A stretch of DNA of 64,000 bases, taken from assembly GCF_006335145.1 (NCBI RefSeq), contig NZ_VDMN01000001.1, positions 806,001 through 870,000 of the forward strand. Direction: 5' to 3'. Position 1 is the stretch's first letter; every line of letters begins with the position of its first letter. This stretch comes from Aliirhizobium smilacinae. GTDB taxonomy: Bacteria; Pseudomonadota; Alphaproteobacteria; Rhizobiales; Rhizobiaceae. Shown here piece after piece: positions 26,576-37,935 of the stretch. The notes below the pieces were generated by a model. It was not told the DNA's origin. It saw only the letters and a program-made list of their open reading frames with translations, and did not search any database. The position numbers and the translations under genes were made by a program.

Positions 26576-28831
26576 TCAGCCGGCGAACTTGCCGCTGCGC
26601 GGGAACCCCTTCGGAACGGTGCGGCCAGCCGAGGCACGGTCGCCCATCCATTCCAGAAGTTCTTCCTTCGACCGGTTGAAGGCGCGGCCGGCGCTGTCTT
26701 CCCACGAGAGACCTGCATCCATCGCAAAGCACTTGATGTCGGAAATGCCGCCATCCTTGTAACGCTGCAGGCGAACGCCCTTGCCGCGTGTCATTTCCGG
26801 CAGCTGCTCCAGCGGGAAGACCACCATCTTGCGGTTTTCACCGACAATGGCGACATGATCGCCGGAAACAGGCACGACCAGCTTCGTCTCGTCAGGCATG
26901 CCGACATTCATCACCTGCTTGCCCTTTCGCGTATTGGCGACCATCTCGCTCTCGGCGACGATGAAACCGTAACCCGAAGTCGAGGCGATGATCATCTTGC
27001 GGCTTGAATCGTGGACGAAGGAAGTCAGGATGTCCTGATCGTTTTCCATGTCGACCATGATACGGATCGGCTCGCCATGGCCACGGCCGCCGGGCAACTT
27101 GTCGCCGCCGAGCGTATAGGCCTTGCCGCCGGTGGTGACGAGCAGCAGCTTGTCGGTCGTCTGCGCCGTAAAGGCGATCTTCGGACCATCACCTTCTTTG
27201 AAGGTGAGGCTCGACGTATCGGCAACATGGCCCTTCAGCGCGCGGATCCAGCCCTTCTGCGAAATGATGACGGTGATCGGTTCTTTCTCGATCATCGCCT
27301 GCTGGATGGCTTCGAGGTCTGCCTCTGGCGCATCGGCGAACTGGGTGCGGCGGCGGCCGAGTTCGGTCGCCTTGGCATATTTCTTCTTGACGTCCTGGAT
27401 CTCGACTTCGATCATCCGCCACTGCTTGTCGTCGGACGCGAGCAGTGCCTCGATCTCGGCCTTTTCCTTGGTCAGGTTATCATGCTCGGTGCGGATCTCG
27501 AATTCTTCGAGCTTGCGCAGGGCGCGCAGCCGCATGTTGAGGATGGCTTCGACCTGAATATCGGTGAGCGACCAGCGCTCCATCATCACCGGCTTCGGCT
27601 CATCCTCTTCGCGGATGATGCGGATCACTTCGTCGATGTTGAGATAGGCGACGAGCAGGCCGCCCAGGATCTCAAGGCGCCGATCGATCGCAGCCAGACG
27701 ATGGTTCGAACGGCGGACGAGGACATCCTTGCGATGCGCCAGCCATTCGATCAGCACCTCGTTCAGCGCCATCACCTTGGGCACGCGGCCCATCGACAGC
27801 ACGTTCATATTGAGCGGAATGCGGTTTTCAAGCTCGGTCAGCTTGAACATCGATTCCATCAAGAGCGTCGCATCGACGGTACGGCTCTTCGGTACGATGA
27901 CGACACGCACGTCTTCGGCCGACTCGTCGCGGATATCGTCCAGCAGCGGCAGCTTGCGGGCGATCAGCAGCTCGGCGATCTTTTCGATCAGACGCGACTT
28001 CTGCACCTGATAGGGAATTTCGGTGACGACGATCTGGTAACCGCCGCGACCGAGATCCTCGATCTCCCACTTGGCGCGAACGCGAAAACCACCACGGCCG
28101 GTCTTGTAGCTCTCGATGATCGATTCACGACTGTCGATGATGATACCGCCGGTCGGAAGGTCCGGACCGGGCACGAAGTCGACCAGTTTCTCGACCGTTG
28201 CATCCGGATGCCTGATCAGATGCAGCGCCGCATCGCAAAGCTCATGGGCGTTGTGAGGCGGGATCGACGTCGCCATGCCGACAGCGATGCCCGTCGAACC
28301 ATTGGCAAGCAGGTTCGGGAAGGCGCCCGGCAATACGGTCGGCTCGGAATTGCTCTCGTCATAGGTCTCGCGGAAATCGACGGCATCCTCGCCGATACCC
28401 TCGAGCAGAAGTTCGGCCACCGCCGTCATCTTGCTTTCGGTGTAACGCATGGCGGCGGGGCTATCGCCGTCGATATTGCCGAAATTGCCCTGGCCGTTGA
28501 CCAACGGGTAACGCTGCGAGAAATCCTGGGCCAGACGCGCCAGCGCATCGTAGATCGACTGGTCGCCATGCGGGTGATAGTTACCCATCACTTCGCCGAC
28601 GATCTTGGCACATTTGCGGAAGGCGGCGTTCGGGCGAAGACCCATCTCGCTCATCGCATAGACGATACGGCGGTGGACCGGCTTCAAGCCGTCACGAACA
28701 TCCGGAAGGGCGCGGTGCATGATGGTGGACAGCGCATAGGCGAGATAGCGCTCTTCGAGCGCTGCCTTGAGGTCCACCGGTAAAATATTGTCGCCGCCGT
28801 CGCCGCCGGGCGGATTCACGATCTGTCCCAT
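26576..28831 (-). CDS. parC: DNA topoisomerase IV subunit A
   Basis: 751 residues. ParC with ParE removes catenanes between daughter chromosomes. The N-terminal winged helix/tower region has [41 protein letters not shown], with the catalytic Tyr in [10 protein letters not shown] (about residue 120). The C-terminal beta-pinwheel region is shorter than in GyrA and lacks a clear GyrA box. Together with the AbrB-like gene it abuts tail to tail without a gap. It precedes the unrecognised gene at 29025 in the opposite direction. Confidence 0.95.
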   Translation of the reverse strand: MGQIVNPPGGDGGDNILPVDLKAALEERYLAYALSTIMHRALPDVRDGLKPVHRRIVYAMSEMGLRPNAAFRKCAKIVGEVMGNYHPHGDQSIYDALARLAQDFSQRYPLVNGQGNFGNIDGDSPAAMRYTESKMTAVAELLLEGIGEDAVDFRETYDESNSEPTVLPGAFPNLLANGSTGIAVGMATSIPPHNAHELCDAALHLIRHPDATVEKLVDFVPGPDLPTGGIIIDSRESIIESYKTGRGGFRVRAKWEIEDLGRGGYQIVVTEIPYQVQKSRLIEKIAELLIARKLPLLDDIRDESAEDVRVVIVPKSRTVDATLLMESMFKLTELENRIPLNMNVLSMGRVPKVMALNEVLIEWLAHRKDVLVRRSNHRLAAIDRRLEILGGLLVAYLNIDEVIRIIREEDEPKPVMMERWSLTDIQVEAILNMRLRALRKLEEFEIRTEHDNLTKEKAEIEALLASDDKQWRMIEVEIQDVKKKYAKATELGRRRTQFADAPEADLEAIQQAMIEKEPITVIISQKGWIRALKGHVADTSSLTFKEGDGPKIAFTAQTTDKLLLVTTGGKAYTLGGDKLPGGRGHGEPIRIMVDMENDQDILTSFVHDSSRKMIIASTSGYGFIVAESEMVANTRKGKQVMNVGMPDETKLVVPVSGDHVAIVGENRKMVVFPLEQLPEMTRGKGVRLQRYKDGGISDIKCFAMDAGLSWEDSAGRAFNRSKEELLEWMGDRASAGRTVPKGFPRSGKFAG

Positions 28832-29024
28832 GGACCCTGACTAGCTGAAAGCCCGGTTTTCAGCAACAAAGCGGGGATATCAGCCTGTGGAGAAACTAAC
28901 CCTTTGATAAGGGCGTCACAAAAATGGCTCAGACCCCGGCTCTTAAAGCCATGGACCTTTCAGTCGCCAGACCTATAAATGCCATTGATTTCACAGGCAG
29001 GCCCCTGCCCTCAGGAGGATATTC

Positions 29025-30215
29025 ATGCGTTACGTTCCCTCGGCCAGGCTGCTTGCGGCCGGAACCGCCATTTTCGCGCTCTCGACGCCAGCCTTCGCGC
29101 TCGATGGGAACGATCTCGTCAGGAAGATCAACGGTGCGCTCTACATGCAGCAGGGCCAAGGCCTCGTGCCCGGCTCGGTCGAGGTGAATGGCTCTGATGT
29201 CACGCTGAGAAACAGCCGTTTCGACGCCGGAAACGGCCAAGGCAGCCTGCCGCTCGGAACGATCGAGCTGGAAGGCATCGAAGAAGATGCCGGCGGCTAT
29301 ACGATCGACAGCGTGACTTTCGAGAATATCCGGATGCATCAGGAAAAGACGGAGGTGAATGCCTCCGACATTTCAATCAGCGGCGTTACCGTTCCGGCCA
29401 GCACCAATGGCAACACGCTTGATTCCGTCATGCTTTACGATGAAGCAAACGTCGGGCCGATCGAGGTCAAAGTCGATGGCAAGAGTGTCGCATCGATCGG
29501 ATCGACAAAGCTGACGACAGACGTTTCCGATGACGAAAAGAAAGTCGGCTTCGACCTGCAGGTCTCCGACGTGAAGGCCGACCTCAGCACAATCGACGAT
29601 CCGAACACCAAGCAGACAATTTCGGATCTCGGCATCAACTCACTCGACGGCAAGATCAGCATGGTCGGCAGTTGGGACCTTGCACCCGGCACACTGGCAA
29701 TCGAGGAATATGCCTTCGATTTCGCCAATATCGGCAAACTCGACATGGCGATCAGCCTGTCCGGTTATACGCTCGACTTCGTCCGCTCCGCCAATGAGAC
29801 GGCGCGCGCCATGGAAGCCAATCCTAACAAGGAAGAGGCCCAACAGGCCGCCAATCTCGCCATGCTCGGCCTGATGCAGCGGCTGACCTTCAACAGCGCC
29901 ATGGTCCGCTTCGACGATGCCGGCATTACCGCAAAGGGGCTGGACGTCGTCGGCAAGCAGCAGGGCACGACTGGTGACCAGATCGCACAGATGGTCAAGG
30001 CGATGACGCCGATGGTGCTTGCCCAGTACAACATCCCGGAACTGCAGAATGCCTTGAGCGAAGCCGTCAACACCTATCTCGACAAGCCGGGCAACCTGAC
30101 GATCACCGCGCAGCCGCAGAACCCGGTCCCGTTCCCGATGATCCTCGGTGCGGGTATGGGCGCTCCGAATACTCTGCCCAAGGTTCTCGGCGTGACGGTC
30201 AAGGCGAACGACTGA
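29025..30215 (+). CDS. secreted beta-rich protein of unknown function
   Basis: 396 residues starting ATG 29025 with CAGGAGGATATTC upstream. A signal peptide (1-25, ending PAFA) is followed by a long beta-rich region of polar and small residues. Repeated structure is suggested by ITL/VTL-type strands: VEVNGSDVTLRNSRFDAGNG, DISISGVTVPAS, GPIEVKVDGKSVAS. A helix-rich segment (about 262-300: ANETARAMEANPNKEEAQQAANLAMLGLMQRL) follows, then a beta C-terminus. No cysteines of note. I do not recognise the family; it is probably periplasmic. A strong terminator lies 19 bp after its stop. Confidence 0.75.
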   Translation: MRYVPSARLLAAGTAIFALSTPAFALDGNDLVRKINGALYMQQGQGLVPGSVEVNGSDVTLRNSRFDAGNGQGSLPLGTIELEGIEEDAGGYTIDSVTFENIRMHQEKTEVNASDISISGVTVPASTNGNTLDSVMLYDEANVGPIEVKVDGKSVASIGSTKLTTDVSDDEKKVGFDLQVSDVKADLSTIDDPNTKQTISDLGINSLDGKISMVGSWDLAPGTLAIEEYAFDFANIGKLDMAISLSGYTLDFVRSANETARAMEANPNKEEAQQAANLAMLGLMQRLTFNSAMVRFDDAGITAKGLDVVGKQQGTTGDQIAQMVKAMTPMVLAQYNIPELQNALSEAVNTYLDKPGNLTITAQPQNPVPFPMILGAGMGAPNTLPKVLGVTVKAND

Positions 30216-30233
30216 TATCGTCGCTGAAATTTG

Positions 30234-30268
30234 AAACGCCCGGCAGATAATTCTGCCGGGCGTTTTTC
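30234..30268. terminator. bidirectional terminator between the 29025 gene and sulP
   Basis: Fourteen perfect base pairs (30234-30247 with 30252-30265) around TAAT, followed by TTTTT on the plus strand and by TTTC with A/T-rich sequence on the minus strand, between convergent genes. Confidence 0.88.
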
Positions 30269-30271
30269 ATG

Positions 30272-31759
30272 TCAGTGAGTCGGAGTTGCTGCGAGAGAGG
30301 CATGGTCCTTGTCGTGCAAAGCGAAGCGATCGATCATGCTGGCACTGGCCTCATTGGCGCCCTTCACGTCGACGTCTGCGCCGCGGCGGCGGAATTTCAG
30401 GACGATCTGATCCAGCGCGTCGACGGCGGATATGTCCCAAAGATGCGCGCGGCTGACGTCGATCGTCACACGTTCAAGCCTCTCCTCGAAATCGAAGGCC
30501 TGAAGCAGGGAGTGGGTCGAGGCAAAGAAGACCTGGCCTTCGATCTCATAGGTTCGCGACGCGCCATCGGACGCCGTTCGAGAAACTACCTTGAACATGC
30601 GTGCCACCTTGCCGGCAAAAAAGACACCCGACAGAAGCACGCCGACGATGACGCCCTTCGACAGATCATGGGTGACGAGCACAACGGCAACAGTCGCCAG
30701 CATGACGATGGACGACGTACCGGGATGGCGCTTCAGATCGACGATCGACTTCCATGAGAAGGTGCCGATCGAGACCATGATCATGATCGCTACCAGGGCT
30801 GCAACGGGCACGATGCGAAGCACATCGTCGAGAACGAGAAGCAGGACCAGCAGAAACGCGCCAGCGACGAAGGTGGAAAGACGTCCGCGACCACCTGAAG
30901 AGACGTTGATCACCGACTGGCCGATCATCGCACAGCCGCCCATGCCGCCGAACAGGCCGGAAACAATATTGCCCGTCCCTTGCCCGACGCATTCGCGGGT
31001 CTTGCTGCTGACCGTATCCGTCATGTCATCGACGATCTGGGCGGTGAGTAGGGATTCCAGCAGTCCGACCGCGGCCAGCGCCAGCGAATAGGGGAAGATG
31101 ATCTGCAATGTCTCGAATGTCAGCGGCACCATGGGAAGCGCAAAGACCGGCAGGGCTGTCGGCATTTCGCCGAGATCGGCAACTGTCGGCACATGGATGC
31201 CGAAGGTCAGGGTTACCGCCGTGACCACGATGATGGCCACCAGCGGCGACGGCACCGCCTTGCTGATGCGCGGAAAAAGATAAATCACCGCGAGCGCCAG
31301 GGCGATCAGGGGATAGGTGATATTGGGCACGCCGATCAGCTGCGGCAGCTGGGCCATGAAGATCAGGACCGCTAGCGAATTGACAAAGCCGGTCATCACC
31401 GATTTCGAGACGAAGCGCATCAAACGGCCGAGCTTCAGCATGCCGGCAATGATCTGCAGCACACCCATCAGAAGCGTTGCAGCAAAGAGATATTCGATGC
31501 CGTGCTCCTTTACCAGCGGCCCCATCAGGACGGCCGTGGCTGCCGTTGCCGCCGAGATCATTGCCGGACGACCGCCGGTAATGGCCGTGGTGCAGGCGAT
31601 CGCAACGGAAGCGAACAGCCCTACCTTGGGATCAACACCGGCGATGAGCGAAAAGCCCACGGCCTCGGGGATAAGCGCCAGGGCAACGACAATGCCGGAA
31701 AGCACATCGCCGCGGATATTGGAGAACCACTCGCGGCGGTAATTTGCAAAACTGATCAT
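30272..31759 (-). CDS. SulP-family anion transporter with STAS domain
   Basis: 495 residues from ATG 31759; ATG 31783 and the longer frame are alternatives without a ribosome-binding site. About ten to fourteen membrane helices with the signature [32 protein letters not shown], then a cytoplasmic STAS domain (about 385-490: [51 protein letters not shown]). SulP carriers move sulfate, bicarbonate or related anions; the substrate is not predictable from sequence. Convergent with the 29025 gene. Confidence 0.9.
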   Translation of the reverse strand: MISFANYRREWFSNIRGDVLSGIVVALALIPEAVGFSLIAGVDPKVGLFASVAIACTTAITGGRPAMISAATAATAVLMGPLVKEHGIEYLFAATLLMGVLQIIAGMLKLGRLMRFVSKSVMTGFVNSLAVLIFMAQLPQLIGVPNITYPLIALALAVIYLFPRISKAVPSPLVAIIVVTAVTLTFGIHVPTVADLGEMPTALPVFALPMVPLTFETLQIIFPYSLALAAVGLLESLLTAQIVDDMTDTVSSKTRECVGQGTGNIVSGLFGGMGGCAMIGQSVINVSSGGRGRLSTFVAGAFLLVLLLVLDDVLRIVPVAALVAIMIMVSIGTFSWKSIVDLKRHPGTSSIVMLATVAVVLVTHDLSKGVIVGVLLSGVFFAGKVARMFKVVSRTASDGASRTYEIEGQVFFASTHSLLQAFDFEERLERVTIDVSRAHLWDISAVDALDQIVLKFRRRGADVDVKGANEASASMIDRFALHDKDHASLAATPTH

Positions 31760-31934
31760 GGAAAATTGCACACATTCGCGCATCGCCGCAGGAAAGATCC
31801 GGGGTGTGAAAAACGGCTGATGCTTTGCGTTGTCCGGCGGATCGGCGGCCGGAAGAGCCACCCGGGAGTTTCACCCGAGTCCTTGTGGTGCGTGCTATTT
31901 AGACGCCGCGACGAGAGGCGGCAACATAAAACGA

Positions 31935-31966
31935 CAAAACCCGGAAGGCCGCAACCTTCCGGGTTC
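31935..31966 (-). terminator. terminator of the DUF1236-like gene
   Basis: AACCCGGAAGG (31938-31948) pairs with CCTTCCGGGTT (31955-31965); on the minus strand it is followed by TTTTGTCGTTTT. It lies about 36 bp after the stop at 32002. Confidence 0.8.
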
Positions 31967-32001
31967 CAGGTTCCGGGTTACCGGAAATGATGCGATCGGT
32001 A

Positions 32002-32337
32002 TTATTCCAGAACTTGGATAACCGTATGCGTCTGCGGATCGACGATTACGCGACGCTCATTGACGATCGTGTAGCCGTAATTGTCATATCCCTGCACCGG
32101 GCGCACCTCGACTGTATCTGGCAGCACGCGCCCGACAAGGACGTCACCTTCGTAAGGGATGGAATCGACCGGCTCCTGCTCCATCACGTAGGTGCGAACT
32201 TCGCCTGGAAGCGGACCTGCCGAATGGGTGACGACCGGGTCGGTCGGTGCCTGCTGAATGATGACGGTGCTCTGCGCATAGGCCGAAGCCGACAGAGCGA
32301 AAAATGCCGCGGTGGCGGCCATCGTGAACTTGCGCAT
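32002..32337 (-). CDS. DUF1236-like secreted protein
   Basis: 111 residues from ATG 32337 with GGGAGAA upstream; the open frame continues upstream without a ribosome-binding site. Signal peptide 1-22 (ending AYAQ). The rest is a small DUF1236-like repeat domain: EVRTYVMEQEPVDSIPYEGDVLVGRVLPDTVEVRPVQ, with YGYTIVNERRVIVDPQTHTVIQVLE at the end, containing the strand pattern of that family. Periplasmic location expected; no function is known. Confidence 0.8.
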   Translation of the reverse strand: MRKFTMAATAAFFALSASAYAQSTVIIQQAPTDPVVTHSAGPLPGEVRTYVMEQEPVDSIPYEGDVLVGRVLPDTVEVRPVQGYDNYGYTIVNERRVIVDPQTHTVIQVLE

Positions 32338-32507
32338 ATTGCTTCTCCCTGAGCTTATTGCTGGCAGTAACAACCCGGCTTGGCCAAGATGGTTCCGTCT
32401 TTTTACCCGCCTTAATTGTGGCGGAAACTGTGGCAAAATCGGAGCAGCACTTAAGCACCTGCCCGGAATACAATCCTGGACAAGCACCGGCCAGAACCTC
32501 CACGCGA

Positions 32508-34727
32508 TCAGGCGGCGCGGCTATCGAGCCGTCGCTCCTCCTCTTGCCCATGGGCAAGCCGGAACATGCCAACGAGTTCGCGCAGTCTCTGAGCTTCCGT
32601 CATCAGAAGTGCACTGGCGGCATTGTTTTCCTCGACCATCGCCGCGTTCTGCTGAGTACCCTGGTCGAGCAGGTTGACGGCGCTGTTGATCTCGCCGAGC
32701 CCTACCGACTGCTCGCGGGCGGACACCGCTATCGCTTCCACCTGAACGTTGATTGCCTCGATGCGGGCGCTGATCCCGGTCAGGGCTTCACCGGTGTCTC
32801 GTACTGAGCGCACTCCGTCCTTGACCTCGTCAGCAGAGACCCGAATGAGTTTCTTGATCTCGCGTGCGGCATCGGCCGAGCGGCTTGCAAGTCCGCGCAC
32901 TTCCTGTGCGACGACCGCGAAGCCGCGACCTGCATCCCCTGCCCTTGCCGCCTCGACACCGGCATTCAGCGCCAAGAGGTTCGTCTGGAAAGCGATCTCG
33001 TCGATCACGCCGATAATGCCTGAAATCCTTGCGGACGAGCCTTCGATACGGTGCATGGCATCCAGCGCTTTCGCGACAAGGTCGCTTGTCTGTTCTGCCG
33101 CCTTGTTCGCGTCGCTCGCAAGGCTATGGGCTTCCTGCGACCGGCGCGAGGAATTGCCGACATTGGCGGTGATCTCGTCGAGAGCCGCTGCGGTTTCTTC
33201 CAGTGAAGCCGCCTGCTGTTCGGTGCGTCGGGACAGATCGTCGGCGCTGCCAGCGATCTCGCGACTTCCACCTTCGATCGAACCGCTGGCATGTGCAATT
33301 TCCGACATCACATCGGCAAGTCGCGCTACCGTCTGGTTGAGATCGCTTCGCAATGTTTCGAAATCGGGCGCAAAGGGTTCGGACAGCGTGAAGGACAGAT
33401 CGCCTGCGGCAAGACGATGCAATCCGGCTGCCAGCCCCTTCGTCGCCTGCTGCAACAGGCTGCGGGCATCGGCTTCCGCCTGTGCGCGCAAGCGCTCGCG
33501 TTCGACCTCGGCATTGGCGCGTGTCTGTGCGGCCTCCTCCTCGAGACGGTGATTGGCAATCGCCGCCTGGCGAAAGGTTTCGAGCGCATCCGCCATGGCA
33601 CCGAATTCGTTGCGCGCGTTCAGCGAGGGAATGGTGATATCCGTCTCGCCGCCGGCCAGCTTGCGCATCGCATAGGTCATGGCGGCAACGGGCTGCGTGA
33701 TCGAGCGTCCTACCAGCCAGACACCGGCAGCCAGTGTCGCAATCGCGCTCAACAGAAGGGTTGCGACAATCATCAGATTACGCTCGGCAACCTTGCTGTT
33801 TTCCGCCAGCGCCGTATTTCGCTGCGCTTCATAAGCGGCACGCACCGCCTCCACCTGAGGCTCCAATGCCCGGTAGATCGTCGATACGTTCTCCGCGGAG
33901 GCGATCTGCTTGAGACTGCCTTCGGCATAAAGCCTGAAGGCCGTGCGATAGACTTCAAGCGCGTCCAAAACGCGGCTACGCTGCGCACCGGGGCGGAAGG
34001 CCTGCTTGACCAGAGCGGTAAAAGTCTCGGCCTCGGCGGCATGTTTATCGAGGTAGGACGAATTACCGCGAAGGATGAAATCCTTCTCGTGGCGTCGCAT
34101 CATCAACATGCTGGCGCGAATGGCTATGTCCTCGACCGAATCCAGCCGCTGCTCGATCGAGTGAACTGCCGAACGCATCGCGCCTTCAAGCCCGCTATCC
34201 TGGTCGAGGCCGAGATTCTGATTGTCCGCGACCAGTGCGGCAAAAGCGCTTTCATAAACATTCAAGCCATTGCCCAACTCGTTTATCTGGCCGCTCAAAT
34301 CGCCGGTTGCCGAGACCTTCAACCCCTCCAGCCCGAAGCGGACTTCGCCGATCGCCTTCTGAAACCTCTCGACTGCGGCCATATCCTTGTGCAGCAGAAA
34401 CGACTGCTCCCATAAAAGACTGTCGCGGACGCTCGCCGACATGCCCGCAACTTGAGCCTGTTTTTCCGTCAACATATCCGTGGTCGCTCGATACCCCGCC
34501 TCTACCTGCCGCTGGCCCATGAATATCGCGGAGATTGCGATGATCCCGACCAGAGCCAGAACGGCGAGCAAAAGCACACGGTGAGAAATGCGAAGGTTCG
34601 AAAAGAAGGCCAAGTCTGAAATCCCGAGATGAGAATCTATTTTTCGGGATAACTGCCTGCCGGACCTTAAATAAACATCAATCCGAAGGCGAAATTTCAA
34701 TGACAGTTTTGCAACGCAGGAATGCAT
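32508..34727 (-). CDS. methyl-accepting chemotaxis protein with HBM-type sensor domain
   Basis: 739 residues as read from ATG 34727, but the first ~38 may not be translated; TTG near 34613 is a possible later start. TM1 about 51-69, TM2 about 317-339. The periplasmic domain carries the HBM signature [18 protein letters not shown] (about 209-226), a helical bimodular sensor fold that binds organic acids in known cases. HAMP (about 340-393) and a second HAMP-like stretch (about 430-480) follow. The signalling tip [21 protein letters not shown] is at 577-597. No terminal CheR pentapeptide. Confidence 0.9.
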   Translation of the reverse strand: MHSCVAKLSLKFRLRIDVYLRSGRQLSRKIDSHLGISDLAFFSNLRISHRVLLLAVLALVGIIAISAIFMGQRQVEAGYRATTDMLTEKQAQVAGMSASVRDSLLWEQSFLLHKDMAAVERFQKAIGEVRFGLEGLKVSATGDLSGQINELGNGLNVYESAFAALVADNQNLGLDQDSGLEGAMRSAVHSIEQRLDSVEDIAIRASMLMMRRHEKDFILRGNSSYLDKHAAEAETFTALVKQAFRPGAQRSRVLDALEVYRTAFRLYAEGSLKQIASAENVSTIYRALEPQVEAVRAAYEAQRNTALAENSKVAERNLMIVATLLLSAIATLAAGVWLVGRSITQPVAAMTYAMRKLAGGETDITIPSLNARNEFGAMADALETFRQAAIANHRLEEEAAQTRANAEVERERLRAQAEADARSLLQQATKGLAAGLHRLAAGDLSFTLSEPFAPDFETLRSDLNQTVARLADVMSEIAHASGSIEGGSREIAGSADDLSRRTEQQAASLEETAAALDEITANVGNSSRRSQEAHSLASDANKAAEQTSDLVAKALDAMHRIEGSSARISGIIGVIDEIAFQTNLLALNAGVEAARAGDAGRGFAVVAQEVRGLASRSADAAREIKKLIRVSADEVKDGVRSVRDTGEALTGISARIEAINVQVEAIAVSAREQSVGLGEINSAVNLLDQGTQQNAAMVEENNAASALLMTEAQRLRELVGMFRLAHGQEEERRLDSRAA

Positions 34728-34745
34728 TCATGTGTTGCGTGCCAA

Positions 34746-34774
34746 CGCAAAACGGCGACCCAAAGGGCCGCCGT
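34746..34774 (-). terminator. terminator of aspS
   Basis: On the minus strand, a ten-pair stem with one wobble (34752-34761 with 34765-34774) and TTTTG after it, 38 bp past the aspS stop codon. Confidence 0.7.
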
Positions 34775-34811
34775 CGCAATCACTTGACGATGTGCAAGTC
34801 TAAGATCGAAA

Positions 34812-36602
34812 TCAGTCTTTCTTGACTGGCGGGATCGGGCGGATCGCCAGCTCGCGCAGCTGCGTCGGGCTGGCTTCCGACGGTGCGCCCATCAGAAGAT
34901 CCTGCGCCTGCTGGTTCATCGGGAACAGCGTGATTTCGCGCAGGTTCTTTGCACCGGTCAGCAGCATGACGACGCGATCGACGCCGGCTGCCATACCGCC
35001 GTGCGGAGGAGCACCGTACTGGAAGGCGCGGTAGAGGCCGCCGAAGCGGTCTTCCACGTCCTGCTGGGACAGGCCGACCATTTCAAACGCCTTGACCATA
35101 ACTTCCGGCAGCTGGTTACGGATCGAGCCCGAAGCAATTTCGAAACCGTTGCAGACCATGTCGTACTGGTAGGCCTTGATCGTCAGCGGATCCTGATTTT
35201 CCAGTGCGTCGAGACCACCCTGCGGCATCGAGAACGGGTTGTGGGCGAAATCGATCTTCTTTTCGTCTTCGTTGTATTCGAAGAACGGGAAGTCGACGAT
35301 CCAGCAGAGAGCAAACTGGTCCTTGTTGGACAGACCCAGTTCGTCGGCGGCGCGGTTGCGGGCTTCGCCTGCAAACTTGTAGAACTTTTCCGGTTCGCCG
35401 GCGACGAAGAAGCAGGCATCGCCCGCCTCGAGGCCAAGCTGGGTGCGGACGGCTTCGGTGCGCTCTTCGCCGATATTCTTGGCGAGCGGGCCGGAACCGG
35501 CGACCTTGCCGTCCTCTTCCTTCCAGAAGATGTAACCGAGGCCGGGCTGGCCCTGGCTCTGCGCCCAGGCGTTCATGCGGTCGCAGAATGCACGGCTACC
35601 GCCGGTCTTGGCCGGGATCGCCCAGATCTCGACCTTCGGGTTCGAGGCGATCATGCCGGCGAACACCTTGAAACCGGAACCGGCGAAATGTTCGGTGACG
35701 GCTTCCATTTCGATCGGGTTACGCAGGTCCGGCTTGTCGGAACCATATTTGCGCAGTGCCACGTCATAAGGGATGCGCGGGAATTCCTGGGTGACCGGCT
35801 TGCCGTCTGCAAATTCTTCGAAGATGCCGCGCATGACCGGCTCCATCGTTTCCCAGACTTCTTCCTGGGTAACGAAGCTCATTTCGAGGTCGAGCTGGTA
35901 GAATTCGCCCGGCAGGCGATCGGCGCGCGGGTCTTCGTCGCGGAAGCAGGGCGCGATCTGGAAGTAGCGGTCGAAACCGGCCACCATCATCAGCTGCTTG
36001 TACTGCTGCGGTGCCTGTGGCAGGGCAAAAAACTTGCCGGGGTGAATACGCGACGGGACGAGGAAGTCGCGTGCGCCTTCCGGCGAAGAAGCAGTCAGGA
36101 TCGGTGTCGAATATTCGGTGAAGCCGCCGATCGTCATTTCGCGGCGCATGGCGGCGATGATCTGGGTGCGCTTGACGATGTTCTTGTGCAGCGTTTCGCG
36201 GCGCAGGTCGAGGAAGCGATACTTCAGGCGCACGTCTTCCGGATATTCCGGCTCGCCGAACACCGGCAGCGGCAGTTCCTTGGCAGCCGACAGAACCTCG
36301 ATTTCGCGCGCGTAAAGCTCGATCTCGCCGGTCGCCATGTTCTTGTTGACGGTGTCTTCCGAGCGCGCCTTGACGGTGCCGTCAATGCGGATGACCCATT
36401 CGCCGCGGACGATTTCGGCCGACTTGAAGGCCGGGCTATCCGGATCGCAGACGACCTGGGTCATGCCGTAATGGTCGCGAAGATCGACGAACAGGACGCC
36501 GCCATGATCTCGTACGCGGTGGACCCAGCCGGAGATGCGGACATTGGAGCCGACATCCGACTTGCGGAGGGCTGCACAGGTGTGGCTGCGGTAACGATGC
36601 AT
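34812..36602 (-). CDS. aspS: aspartyl-tRNA synthetase
   Basis: 596 residues from ATG 36602 ([18 protein letters not shown]), the family-typical start; the longer frame is not supported. Class II enzyme that charges tRNA-Asp. The OB-fold anticodon domain is about 1-110 ([22 protein letters not shown]). Motif 2 region reads [24 protein letters not shown] (about 215-240) and motif 3 [18 protein letters not shown] (about 550-565). Probably the non-discriminating type found with GatCAB in alphaproteobacteria, which is family inference. Followed by a hairpin terminator. Confidence 0.97.
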   Translation of the reverse strand: MHRYRSHTCAALRKSDVGSNVRISGWVHRVRDHGGVLFVDLRDHYGMTQVVCDPDSPAFKSAEIVRGEWVIRIDGTVKARSEDTVNKNMATGEIELYAREIEVLSAAKELPLPVFGEPEYPEDVRLKYRFLDLRRETLHKNIVKRTQIIAAMRREMTIGGFTEYSTPILTASSPEGARDFLVPSRIHPGKFFALPQAPQQYKQLMMVAGFDRYFQIAPCFRDEDPRADRLPGEFYQLDLEMSFVTQEEVWETMEPVMRGIFEEFADGKPVTQEFPRIPYDVALRKYGSDKPDLRNPIEMEAVTEHFAGSGFKVFAGMIASNPKVEIWAIPAKTGGSRAFCDRMNAWAQSQGQPGLGYIFWKEEDGKVAGSGPLAKNIGEERTEAVRTQLGLEAGDACFFVAGEPEKFYKFAGEARNRAADELGLSNKDQFALCWIVDFPFFEYNEDEKKIDFAHNPFSMPQGGLDALENQDPLTIKAYQYDMVCNGFEIASGSIRNQLPEVMVKAFEMVGLSQQDVEDRFGGLYRAFQYGAPPHGGMAAGVDRVVMLLTGAKNLREITLFPMNQQAQDLLMGAPSEASPTQLRELAIRPIPPVKKD

Positions 36603-36848
36603 GACTTCAATCCTGGACTGATGCTTTGGAACGGCTTTTATGGCGTGCGATGCACGGCCGCCGATCACATGGAAAATCGGCGCGAAAAGCGCATGTGTGC
36701 TCCGATTTGTCAAGGTTGCAATGCTTTGGCAAGGCCGCTTGGCACATGATAGTCGGCATCAGCCTGTATCTTCTCGACCATCGGCCTGCGTGCTTATGTC
36801 CGTCGAGGGCATCTTCATTGTTCAGGCCAGCGGTGCGACTATAGCTGT

Positions 36849-37220
36849 ATGGTCAAGTTCATCCAGGTCACGCTGTTGCTTCTGGCCGCGCTGTTCCTGT
36901 CGCGCGGACCCGCCGCCTATGGCCCGCAACCGGCACCGGTTCACATCTATGTCAGCCATGCCGAACTGGTCCTGCATCCCGGGCATGCACCGATGGATGG
37001 CCATCTGGTCGAGAAACAGTGTTCCAAGGCAGGCTGTGCGATAGCGTCTTGCCAGTTGCAATCAGCGGCGGCGGCAATCCTGCCGGATTGCCCTATCGCG
37101 ATGCAGTTCCCGTATTCATCGGCCTGGACCTTTTCAGACGACGCGTCCTTTTCCTCCCTGCGCAACGGACCGCCCTCACCTCCTCCGAAATCTCCGATCG
37201 GCTATCGACAGGCGGCTTGA
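36849..37220 (+). CDS. small exported Cys/His-rich protein of unknown function
   Basis: 123 residues. A hydrophobic N-terminus (about 4-18) serves as signal or anchor. The following part is rich in potential metal ligands: His32, His37, His43, His46, His52 and Cys58, Cys63, Cys68, Cys81 in an HIYVSHAEL...CSKAGCAIASC arrangement. The C-terminus is proline-rich and basic. I recognise no family. The next gene, 44 bp downstream, encodes a DUF411 protein, so a metal-handling pair is plausible but inferred. No strong ribosome-binding site is seen before the ATG. Confidence 0.55.
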   Translation: MVKFIQVTLLLLAALFLSRGPAAYGPQPAPVHIYVSHAELVLHPGHAPMDGHLVEKQCSKAGCAIASCQLQSAAAAILPDCPIAMQFPYSSAWTFSDDASFSSLRNGPPSPPPKSPIGYRQAA

Positions 37221-37264
37221 CCGCCCGAACAGAAACATCCGTTCGCCGATCCAAGGAGATTATC

Positions 37265-37720
37265 GTGAACAGAAACACATTTGCGGCGAGATCGCTCGCC
37301 TTCGCATTGCTGAGCGCAGCATCTGTTATTGCCACCAATGCCACTGCCGCAGAAATGGTGGTTTACAAAAGCCCCTATTGCGGCTGCTGTGAAGCATGGG
37401 CCGAGGCGTTGACGGCATCCGACACTGCGCTTCGCATGGAAAATGTAGAGGACATGGACGCATTGAAGACCGGTCACAACGTACCGGACGATGCCTGGAG
37501 TTGCCATACTGCCGTGGCGGACGGCTATGTGTTCGAAGGCCATGTGCCGCTCGAAGCCGTCAAGCGCGTGCTGGAGGAACGCCCCGAGATCATCGGCGTT
37601 GCCGTCCCCGGCATGCCGAGTGGCTCTCTGGGAATGGGCGAGGATCCATCGGCATCCTATGATGTCGTTGGCCTCAACAGAGACGGCAGCCAGTCGGTCT
37701 ATATGGAGATCAGACCGTAA
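37265..37720 (+). CDS. DUF411 family secreted protein
   Basis: 151 residues. The start is GTG 37265, with AAGGAG 5 bases upstream; the longer frame is unlikely. A signal peptide (1-29, ending ATAA) exports it. Cys39, Cys41 and Cys42 (YCGCCEAW) form a compact metal site, and Cys80-His81 (SCHTA) lie in the next part, the usual DUF411 pattern. The domain has a thioredoxin-like fold and is often found in copper or heavy-metal resistance regions. Together with the upstream Cys/His protein this suggests copper handling in the periplasm, without proof. Confidence 0.87.
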   Translation: MNRNTFAARSLAFALLSAASVIATNATAAEMVVYKSPYCGCCEAWAEALTASDTALRMENVEDMDALKTGHNVPDDAWSCHTAVADGYVFEGHVPLEAVKRVLEERPEIIGVAVPGMPSGSLGMGEDPSASYDVVGLNRDGSQSVYMEIRP

Positions 37721-37935
37721 CAGCGGCACGTCTCCCCATCCCCACCAGCACGCATCCACCCACCCTTGGTCACACAACGCAGGCCAGGAGTGGAGAACGT
37801 CTCGGTGACTGCATCGCGCTTATCCGCAAGTTCGTAATATTCGTATACGCAAGGATGCCTTGTGTGGTTTCCGCCCTGTCGTTTCCATGCGCATCAGGCT
37901 AGAGCTTTGCCAACACCCCCACGCAAAGATTCCCG

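Noticed and set aside
27011..28783. 590-codon plus-strand frame opposite parC
   Set aside because: A shadow of parC with no recognisable domain.
35001..36749. 582-codon plus-strand frame opposite aspS
   Set aside because: A shadow of aspS; the minus strand has clear synthetase motifs and the plus-strand frame has none.
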